DNA of 16,079 bases, from contig CADCWB010000063.1 in the NCBI GenBank assembly GCA_902806295.1, positions 1 to 16,079 on the forward strand, given 5' to 3'. The notes under the pieces are model-generated. The model saw nothing but the letters and a program-made list of their open reading frames with translations, was not told the origin of the DNA and did no database searches. Positions 5,999 through 11,634 of the stretch are shown here, piece after piece (position 1 is the first letter of the stretch; each line of letters starts with the position of its first letter). The position numbers and the translations under genes are program-made. Source of the stretch: an uncultured Sphingomonas sp. (GTDB lineage Bacteria > Pseudomonadota > Alphaproteobacteria > Sphingomonadales > Sphingomonadaceae).

Positions 5999-6958
5999 TC
6001 AGCCTAACACTCGGGCGAGGGCTGCGAACAGGGGAATGCCTACCACGATGTTGAAGGGGAAGGTGATCCCCAGGCTCATCGACAGGTAGATGCCAGGGTC
6101 GGCTTCGGGCAGCGCCAGCCGCATGGCTGCGGGAACCGCGATGTAGGAGGCACTGGCGGTTAGGATGCCGAGCATCGCCGCCGTGGGTTGATCAAGGCCC
6201 AGCATGCTGCCGATCAGCACGCCCACCACTCCGTTGATCAGCGGCAGTGAAATGGCGAGCGCGCCCAACCTCATTGTTAGGGCGCGTGTCCCGAGCAGCC
6301 GGCGCGCCGCAATTAGTCCCATGTCGAGCAGGAACAGGCACAATATGCCCTTGTAACCCACCTCGAACACCGGGGCGACCGGCGCGATGCCCGCTTTCCC
6401 GGCGATCAGGCCGATCAGGAAGCTGCCGACCAGCAGCACCACCGAACCGTTGAGGAACACCTCGTGCAGCAGCCCGCCGCCGGGCGTCGCTACGGCCGGT
6501 TGCGGCCGCCCGCGCCGAGCCAGCGCCAGCCCGGCAATGATCGCGGGCGTTTCCATCAAGGCCAGCACCGCCGCCATGTAGCCGGGCACGAGCAGCCCTT
6601 CGCCCTTCAGCAGCTCATTCGCAGTGATGAACGTCACCAGGCTGACCGAACCATAGTGTGCCGCCACCGCCGCGGCATTGGTCCGGTCGAGCCGACCGAG
6701 ACTCCGCAGCAGCCAGAAAGCGGGCAGGGGCAGCAGAAAGGAGAGGGCGATGCCCGCCGCTGCGCTGACGCCGAGGTCCGCAGTGTAGCCGCTCTCTGCC
6801 ACCGACACTCCACCCTTCAGGCCGATGGCCGCCATCAGGTAAATCGCCAATCCCTTGGCGATCGCCTCGGGGATGGCAAGGTCCGAACGGGCAAAGCCGG
6901 CCGCCAGTCCCAGAATGAAGAACAGGATGATCGGTGAGGTGAGTGTATCTGCGATCAA
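5999..6958 (-). CDS. sbtA: SbtA-type sodium-dependent bicarbonate permease
   Basis: SbtA proteins are inner-membrane Na+/bicarbonate symporters. The 319-residue product is almost entirely hydrophobic, with about ten predicted helices in two halves. The halves are joined near residue 155 by a short polar loop (ARRGRPQPAVATPGGG). Family-typical stretches are KGLAIYLMAAIGLKGGVSVA, AAVAAHYGSVSLVTFITA, GILTASASYIAVPAAMRLAL and PGIYLSMSLGITFPFNIVVG. The only usable start is TTG 6958, with a G-rich stretch upstream; an in-frame stop lies at 6986-6988 with no ATG between. It heads a four-gene operon with the PII-like, carbonic anhydrase and NYN genes. It is somewhat shorter than cyanobacterial SbtA (~370 residues). 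Substrate is inferred from family and neighbours. No convincing promoter was found in the 160 bases upstream. Confidence 0.9.
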   Translation of the reverse strand: MIADTLTSPIILFFILGLAAGFARSDLAIPEAIAKGLAIYLMAAIGLKGGVSVAESGYTADLGVSAAAGIALSFLLPLPAFWLLRSLGRLDRTNAAAVAAHYGSVSLVTFITANELLKGEGLLVPGYMAAVLALMETPAIIAGLALARRGRPQPAVATPGGGLLHEVFLNGSVVLLVGSFLIGLIAGKAGIAPVAPVFEVGYKGILCLFLLDMGLIAARRLLGTRALTMRLGALAISLPLINGVVGVLIGSMLGLDQPTAAMLGILTASASYIAVPAAMRLALPEADPGIYLSMSLGITFPFNIVVGIPLFAALARVLG

Positions 6959-7053
6959 GTGGCGCCCCCGCTTGCCTAGGCTCGGCTAGAGCGGCGAGGG
7001 AAACTTGGCAATGGCCCGCTTTCCTGAACGCTGCACAACGAGGATACGGATAC

Positions 7054-7078
7054 GGAACGAACTCGCGGCTTGGACGCT
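7054..7078 (+). promoter_or_regulatory. Possible EcfG-type promoter before the lipoprotein gene
   Basis: GGAAC (7054-7058) is followed after 16 bases by CGCT (7075-7078), one base off the CGTT -10 element. It lies 41 bases upstream of the lipoprotein start at 7119, in the divergent region between sbtA and that gene. It is weaker than the two exact matches elsewhere in the window, but the location is right. Confidence 0.45.
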
Positions 7079-7103
7079 GAAGCTGGCAGGGCAGGTGGGC
7101 AAT

Positions 7104-7110
7104 GGAGGAG
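7104..7110 (+). promoter_or_regulatory. Strong ribosome binding site deciding the lipoprotein start
   Basis: GGAGGAG lies eight bases before ATG 7119. This strong Shine-Dalgarno match, with the signal peptide that follows, rules out the upstream in-frame start at 7005. Confidence 0.85.
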
Positions 7111-7118
7111 TTCAGGCG

Positions 7119-7451
7119 ATGAAAAAGGCTTTAATGGCGGCGGCGCTGATGACCGGTATGTCGGTCAGCGGATGCGCGACCAGCGGCTATGGCGATCCTT
7201 ACTATAATCGTGGCCAGACGCAGGCCGGTCAGGCCGCAACCGGCGCGGCGGTTGGTGCGCTGGGCGGTGCCGCGGTGGGCGCGATTCTGCCGGGCGTGTC
7301 GCCGATCGGCGGCGCCATCGCCGGTGGTATCGCCGGTGCGGTGCTCGGCGCCGTGGTCAACGGTCGCCAATACTACCGTGATACCCGCGGCAGCTGCTAC
7401 TATGTCGATCGTGAAGGCCGTCCGATCTACGACTACAACGCGCGCTGCTAG
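7119..7451 (+). CDS. Glycine-zipper lipoprotein
   Basis: This is a small envelope protein of 110 residues. It starts with a lipoprotein signal peptide (MKKALMAAALMTGMSVSGC); the lipobox VSGC puts the lipidated cysteine at C19. A short Gly/Tyr/Gln linker precedes a glycine-zipper segment (~residues 40-80, repeats of GAxxGxxxG such as GALGGAAVGAIL and GGAIAGGIAGAVLGAVV), which could form a membrane-inserted helical hairpin. The C-terminal ~25 residues are Tyr-rich with two cysteines (GSCYYVDREGRPIYDYNARC). Glycine-zipper lipoproteins are often outer-membrane proteins linked to envelope stress, but no specific function can be assigned. It may be stress-controlled through the EcfG-like site at 7054. 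A strong hairpin follows its stop. Confidence 0.85.
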   Translation: MKKALMAAALMTGMSVSGCATSGYGDPYYNRGQTQAGQAATGAAVGALGGAAVGAILPGVSPIGGAIAGGIAGAVLGAVVNGRQYYRDTRGSCYYVDREGRPIYDYNARC

Positions 7452-7464
7452 TCGGCCCGCATGA

Positions 7465-7494
7465 GAGTGGGGGTGGCACTGGCCGCCCCCACTC
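7465..7494 (+). terminator. Strong hairpin between lipoprotein gene and lipA
   Basis: GAGTGGGGG (7465-7473) pairs perfectly with CCCCCACTC (7486-7494). Inside it, T7474-G7485 can wobble-pair and GGC (7475-7477) pairs with GCC (7482-7484) around loop ACTG, giving a stem of up to 13 pairs. It lies 13 bases after the lipoprotein stop and ends 15 bases before the lipA ATG. No T-run follows. It could be a terminator, a partial terminator for read-through into lipA, or an RNA-stabilising 3' end. Confidence 0.55.
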
Positions 7495-7509
7495 GCTATC
7501 TGCGCCGGC

Positions 7510-8427
7510 ATGAACGCACCGGCCGCTCTTCCCAAGCAGCGAAAGCCCGACTGGATTCGGGTCAAGGCCCCGATCGGCCCTGCTTTCTCCCAAACTCGCG
7601 ATCTCATGCGATCGCTGAACCTCGCCACCGTCTGCGAGGAAGCCGCTTGCCCGAACATCGGGGAATGCTGGACCAAGAAGCACGCCACGGTGATGATCCT
7701 GGGCGACACCTGCACCCGGGCCTGCGCCTTCTGCAACGTCAAGACCGGCATGCCGCGCGCCGTCGATCCGCTGGAGCCGGAGCATGTCGCCACGGCAGCG
7801 GCCGAGCTTGGGCTCGAGCACATCGTGGTCACCTCGGTCGATCGCGACGACTTGCCTGACGGCGGCGCGTCCCAATTCGTCAAGGTCATCCAAGCGCTGC
7901 GCCGGCTGACCCCCAACACGACCATTGAGATTCTCACCCCCGACTTCCGCAACAAGTCGGAAGCGGCGGTCGCGGCCATCGTCGAGGCCGGTCCGGACGT
8001 GTACAACCACAACCTTGAGACGGTGCCGAGGCTCTACCCGACCATTCGGCCGGGCGCGCGCTATTATGCCTCGCTCCGGCTGCTGGAGAGCGTCAAGCGT
8101 CAGGCCCCGCATATCTTCACCAAGTCCGGCGTGATGGTCGGCCTTGGCGAGCAGCGCCTGGAGGTGCATCAGGTCATGGACGACATGCGCTCGGCCGGGA
8201 TCGACTTCCTGACCATGGGCCAGTACCTCCAGCCAACCCCGCGTCATGCCAAGGTGGACGAGTTCGTCACTCCCGACGCCTTCAAGGCCTATACTTCGAT
8301 TGCCCGCGCAAAAGGGTTCCTGCTGGTCGCAGCGTCGCCGCTGACCCGCTCGAGCTACCATGCCGGGGACGACTTCAAGAGGATGCAGTCGGCCCGTGCG
8401 GAGCAGTTGGCGAGGAGCGCGCGTTAG
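7510..8427 (+). CDS. lipA: Lipoyl synthase
   Basis: LipA is a radical-SAM enzyme that inserts two sulfur atoms into protein-bound octanoyl groups to make the lipoyl cofactor of pyruvate and 2-oxoglutarate dehydrogenases and the glycine cleavage system. The 305-residue length is standard. The auxiliary 4Fe-4S cluster is held by C42, C47 and C53 (CEEAACPNIGEC) together with the serine in RSSY (280-283). The radical-SAM cluster is C68, C72 and C75 (CTRACAFC). Other hallmarks are TSVDRDDLPDGG, VYNHNLETV and TKSGVMVGLGE. The ATG at 7510 has no visible Shine-Dalgarno sequence and sits just behind a strong hairpin. The coq10/ratA gene follows after 7 bp and is probably co-transcribed. Confidence 0.97.
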   Translation: MNAPAALPKQRKPDWIRVKAPIGPAFSQTRDLMRSLNLATVCEEAACPNIGECWTKKHATVMILGDTCTRACAFCNVKTGMPRAVDPLEPEHVATAAAELGLEHIVVTSVDRDDLPDGGASQFVKVIQALRRLTPNTTIEILTPDFRNKSEAAVAAIVEAGPDVYNHNLETVPRLYPTIRPGARYYASLRLLESVKRQAPHIFTKSGVMVGLGEQRLEVHQVMDDMRSAGIDFLTMGQYLQPTPRHAKVDEFVTPDAFKAYTSIARAKGFLLVAASPLTRSSYHAGDDFKRMQSARAEQLARSAR

Positions 8428-8434
8428 TTCGCCC

Positions 8435-8881
8435 ATGCCGCGCCACTCCGAGCACAAGCATTTCCCCTACACCCCCGAGCAGCTGTTCGATCTGGTCGCA
8501 GACGTTAAGCGTTACGACGAGTTCCTGCCGTGGGTCACCGCCGTGCGCGTCCGCTCGTCGTCCGAGGCGGAAACCGTTGCCGACCTGATCGTCGGCTTCA
8601 ACGCCTTCAAGGAACGCTTCACCAGCCGGGTCCAAAAGGAGCGGCCAGGCCGGATCGTGGTCGATTATCTCGAAGGGCCGCTCAAATATCTGCACAATGA
8701 GTGGCGGTTCGAACCAGCCAGCGGAGGCGGCACCGACGTCCACTTTTCGGTCGACTTCGCCTTCAAGTCGCGCATCTTCGAGGCGATCGCCGGCGCAATG
8801 TTCGATCGGGCGCTCCGCAAAATGATCGGCGCGTTCGAAAGCCGCGCCATTGCCCTCTACGGGATCGGCGTTTCGGCCTGA
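8435..8881 (+). CDS. Coq10/RatA-family START-domain protein (ubiquinone-binding type)
   Basis: Members of this SRPBCC/START family bind ubiquinone and are needed for normal respiratory electron transfer in mitochondria and alphaproteobacteria. E. coli RatA, of the same family, was described as a toxin, which leads to misleading automatic names. The 148-residue product starts at ATG 8435, 7 bp after lipA. The frame is open back to 8360, but that part lies inside lipA. Features are the opening YTPEQLFDLVADVKRYDEFLPW, FNAFKERFTSRV, LEGPLKYLHNEWRFEP and the C-terminal helix IFEAIAGAMFDRALRKMIGAFESRA, the full single-domain pattern. No antitoxin gene adjoins it. Its last 25 bases overlap the end of the oppositely oriented pncC gene. 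Confidence 0.9.
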   Translation: MPRHSEHKHFPYTPEQLFDLVADVKRYDEFLPWVTAVRVRSSSEAETVADLIVGFNAFKERFTSRVQKERPGRIVVDYLEGPLKYLHNEWRFEPASGGGTDVHFSVDFAFKSRIFEAIAGAMFDRALRKMIGAFESRAIALYGIGVSA

Positions 8882-9381
8882 GGGTCCAGCAGCTCCAGCG
8901 CACAGATCGCCGCTTTCAGCCGAATGCCGGATCGCCCGCCGTCGGGGTCGAACTGCTTGCTGTCCGCAACGACCTTGTCGGGATTGTCATCGCGCTCGGC
9001 CCTCGCGAACACCACCGTCCCGACGGGTTTCGATGCCGAACCGCCGCCCGGCCCGGCGATGCCGGTGATCGCCACGGCGACATCGGCTCCGGAAGCGTTC
9101 AGCGCTCCTCGAGCCATCGCCCAGGCCGTGGCGACGCTCACCGCCCCGAACGTTCCGACCACATCCTCGTTGACCCGCAGAGACGCCATCTTGGCCTCGT
9201 TGGAGTAGGTGACGTAACCGGCCAGAAAGACGTCGGATGAGCCGGCGATCTCGGTCAGCGCGGCGCTGACGAGCCCGCCCGTGCAGCTCTCGGCCACCGC
9301 GACCGTCCGCCCGACCGCCCGGTTTGCCTCAATGACCTCGCGTGCCTTGTCGACCAATTTGGCGGGCAGCAGATAGTCCAT
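8857..9381 (-). CDS. pncC: CinA C-terminal-type nicotinamide-nucleotide amidohydrolase
   Basis: This family deamidates nicotinamide mononucleotide to nicotinic acid mononucleotide in the pyridine-nucleotide salvage cycle. The 174-residue protein is the stand-alone amidohydrolase domain without the MoaB-like N-terminal domain of long CinA. Visible motifs are AVAESCTGGLVSAALTEIAG with the candidate catalytic S32, GYVTYSNEAKMASL with candidate K64, and AITGIAGPGGGSASKPVGTV. The ATG at 9381 overlaps the ispDF stop by one base (TGATG), so the two are likely co-translated; the TTG three bases earlier is less likely. The 3' end overlaps coq10/ratA tail to tail by 25 bp. The family is secure; the exact enzymatic role is from homology. 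Confidence 0.92.
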   Translation of the reverse strand: MDYLLPAKLVDKAREVIEANRAVGRTVAVAESCTGGLVSAALTEIAGSSDVFLAGYVTYSNEAKMASLRVNEDVVGTFGAVSVATAWAMARGALNASGADVAVAITGIAGPGGGSASKPVGTVVFARAERDDNPDKVVADSKQFDPDGGRSGIRLKAAICALELLDPQAETPIP

Positions 9382-10520
9382 CAATCCGGCTCCATCCTTA
9401 TGGTCGCCACGGCTTGCGCGGCGATGCCCTCGCCCCGGCCGGTAAACCCCAGACGCTCGGTCGTGGTTGCCTTGATGCTGACTTGGCCAACAGAAACCTT
9501 AAGGATCTCCGCCACCCGCATCCGCATGGCGGAACGATGCGGACCGATTTTCGGTGCCTCGCAAATCACCGTGCAGTCCACATGATCGATGATCCCGCCC
9601 TTGCCGCGGATCAGCTGCGCGGCATGCGCCAGGAACCGATCGGAGCTCGCGCCCTTCCACTGCGGGTCGGACGGGGGGAAGTGCTGGCCGATATCGCCTT
9701 TGGCCGCCGCACCGAGCAGCGCGTCGGTGATCGAGTGCAGCACGACGTCGGCATCGCTGTGCCCGGCGAGTCCCTGCGGGTGGTCGATGCTGATCCCGCC
9801 CATGATCAACGGACCGGGCCCGCCAAAAGCGTGCACGTCGAAACCCAGACCGGTCCGGGTCACCAGCCTGGAAGCGACGATCCTTTCCATTCGATTCCAA
9901 TCGTCTTCGGTCGTCACCTTCGACAGCATCTCACTTCCGGCCACTGTTGCTACCTTCAATCCAGCCACCTGCATCACCGAGGACTCATCGGTGGCGAGCC
10001 GGGTACCAGCCTCGTCTATGGCGAAGCGCAGATCATCCAGGTGAAAGGCTTGCGGCGTTTGCACCCGCACCAGGTTGGCCCGGTCCACCGTGCCGCGCAG
10101 TTCGCGGTCGCCCGTCGCCAGCGTGTCTGCAACCGGCAGCACCGGCACTGCTCCGTCCGCCCCTTCGAGCGACCTCAGCAATCGATCGATGACTTCCGGC
10201 GGGCAGAAGGGGCGGGCGGCGTCATGAACCAGGACGATGCCTTGGGGAACAACCGCTAATCCGGCCCGCACGCTGTCCGCGCGTTCCTGGCCGCCGATCA
10301 CGGTAACCACGTCCAGGCCGTCGAGCGACGCATCCGCCAGCGGCTGCTGCCCGGCGCCGATCACCGCCACCACATGGCCGACCCTGGGGTGACGCAGCAT
10401 CCCCTCGACGGCGTGGCGCAGCAGCGGCTTGCCGCCCAGCACCCGATATTGCTTGGGCATGCCGCCGCCCAAGCGCGCTCCGCTGCAGGCAGCGACGATC
10501 AAGGCGGTGACGGGCTCCAT
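9381..10520 (-). CDS. ispDF: Bifunctional 2-C-methyl-D-erythritol 4-phosphate cytidylyltransferase / 2,4-cyclodiphosphate synthase
   Basis: The fused enzyme catalyses two steps of the MEP isoprenoid pathway: CTP-dependent cytidylylation of methylerythritol phosphate (IspD) and ring closure to the cyclodiphosphate (IspF). The intermediate step needs IspE, not seen here. Start ATG 10520 gives 379 residues, standard for alphaproteobacterial IspDF; the frame extends to 10574 but would overlap dusB. The IspD part is ~1-220, with nucleotide loop AACSGARLGGGMPKQY (10-25), VLVHDAARPF and RVQTPQAF. The IspF part is ~221-379, with metal ligands D228 and H230 (GLGFDVHAF) and H262, GHSDADV, GDIGQHFPPSD and KATTTERLGFTGRGEGI. 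A Cys (C12) replaces the second Gly-type residue of the usual AAGxGxR loop. It is divergent from dusB across a 52-bp gap that holds only a small GGAGA/TCTCC stem. Confidence 0.96.
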   Translation of the reverse strand: MEPVTALIVAACSGARLGGGMPKQYRVLGGKPLLRHAVEGMLRHPRVGHVVAVIGAGQQPLADASLDGLDVVTVIGGQERADSVRAGLAVVPQGIVLVHDAARPFCPPEVIDRLLRSLEGADGAVPVLPVADTLATGDRELRGTVDRANLVRVQTPQAFHLDDLRFAIDEAGTRLATDESSVMQVAGLKVATVAGSEMLSKVTTEDDWNRMERIVASRLVTRTGLGFDVHAFGGPGPLIMGGISIDHPQGLAGHSDADVVLHSITDALLGAAAKGDIGQHFPPSDPQWKGASSDRFLAHAAQLIRGKGGIIDHVDCTVICEAPKIGPHRSAMRMRVAEILKVSVGQVSIKATTTERLGFTGRGEGIAAQAVATIRMEPD

Positions 10521-10572
10521 CGGGCCGCGCCTTGCCCGGAGAGGCCGTCTCCTGTAAAGGCGCTGGCCTCCC

Positions 10573-11568
10573 ATGACCTCCTACAAGCCCATCACGATCG
10601 GCCCGGTCCGCATCGACGCGCCGGTGATCCTGGCACCGATGACCGGCGTCACGGACCTGCCATTCCGCCGCATGGTCAAGCGCTATGGGGCTGGGCTGAC
10701 AGTTAGCGAGATGATCGCCAGCCAGGCGATGATTCGCGAGACGCGCCAGAGCCTGCAAAAGGCAGCGTGGGACCCGGCAGAGGAACCGGTCAGCCTGCAG
10801 CTCGCCGGCTGCACCCCGCTCGAAATGGCCGAGGCTGCCAAGCTCAACGAGCAGCGCGGCGCGGCGATCATCGACATCAACATGGGCTGCCCGGTCAAGA
10901 AGGTCGTCAACGGCGATGCCGGTTCGGCTCTGATGCGCGACCTGCCGCTGGCCGCCTCGATTATCGAGGCCACAGTCAAGGCGGTGAGGGTGCCGGTGAC
11001 CGTGAAGATGCGGATGGGCTGGAACCATGACAGCCTCAATGCGCCGGAACTCGCCCGCATCGCGCAGGATCTCGGCGCCCAGATGATCACCGTTCACGGC
11101 CGCACCCGGTGCCAGATGTACAAGGGCTCGGCGGATTGGACGTTCGTGCGCTCGGTCAAGCAGGCGGTGACCTTGCCGGTGATCGTCAACGGCGACATCA
11201 ACAGCCTGCCCGACGCGCGCGAGGCGTTGGCGCAGTCCGGTGCCGATGGCGTGATGATCGGCCGCGGCGCCTACGGCAAGCCATGGCTGCTGGGGCAGGT
11301 CATGGCTGACCTGACCGGCGCGGCGCGCCCGGAGCCCGGCTTGGACGAGCAGCTTGCGATCGTCCTGGAGCAATATGACGCCATGCAGTCACTCTACGGC
11401 GTGCAGACCGGCGTCAATCTCGCCCGCAAGCACATCGGCTGGTACACCAAGGGGCTGAACGGGTCGGCCGAGTTCCGCAATCGGGTCAACAGCCAGGACG
11501 ATCCTGCCGTGGTCGTCGCCATGCTGCGTGAGTTCTACGCACCCTGGCTGACCCGGGCAGCCGCCTGA
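10573..11568 (+). CDS. dusB: tRNA-dihydrouridine synthase, DusB/NifR3 type
   Basis: Dus enzymes use FMN and NADPH to reduce specific uridines in the D-loop of tRNA. The 331-residue product has the TIM-barrel start APMTGVTDLPFRR, the conserved EMIASQAM, VSLQLAGCTPLEMAEAA, and the catalytic cysteine in IDINMGCPVKKV (C106). Further FMN/RNA-binding motifs are VKMRMGWN, ITVHGRTRCQMYKG, PVIVNGDI and DGVMIGRGAYGKPWLL. A short helical domain ends with NLARKHIGWYTKGL, typical of the family. It is the classic first gene (nifR3) of the alphaproteobacterial ntr cluster, and the next gene here is ntrY. ATG 10573 has no obvious Shine-Dalgarno sequence. No clear promoter is seen in the 52 bp upstream. Exact target uridines cannot be read from sequence. 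Confidence 0.95.
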   Translation: MTSYKPITIGPVRIDAPVILAPMTGVTDLPFRRMVKRYGAGLTVSEMIASQAMIRETRQSLQKAAWDPAEEPVSLQLAGCTPLEMAEAAKLNEQRGAAIIDINMGCPVKKVVNGDAGSALMRDLPLAASIIEATVKAVRVPVTVKMRMGWNHDSLNAPELARIAQDLGAQMITVHGRTRCQMYKGSADWTFVRSVKQAVTLPVIVNGDINSLPDAREALAQSGADGVMIGRGAYGKPWLLGQVMADLTGAARPEPGLDEQLAIVLEQYDAMQSLYGVQTGVNLARKHIGWYTKGLNGSAEFRNRVNSQDDPAVVVAMLREFYAPWLTRAAA

Positions 11569-11634
11569 AAAACTTAGCGCTGCTCGCAACAACTGTGTTC
11601 TTTAGGCAACGGAGCCGTGCTAGAGCGCGCTGCG

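Noticed and set aside
7005..7118. Longer start for the glycine-zipper lipoprotein
   Set aside because: It would place about 38 residues before a clear lipoprotein signal peptide. The GGAGGAG site points to ATG 7119, and the candidate promoter lies inside the extension.
7474..7490. TGGCAC resembling a sigma-54 -24 element before lipA
   Set aside because: The TTGC -12 element is absent at the required distance, and the bases are part of the hairpin stem and loop.
8360..8434. Upstream extension of the Coq10/RatA frame, and a toxin-antitoxin reading of that gene
   Set aside because: The extension overlaps the end of lipA. The toxin name derives from E. coli RatA; here no antitoxin partner is present, and the position after lipA fits the ubiquinone-binding Coq10 role.
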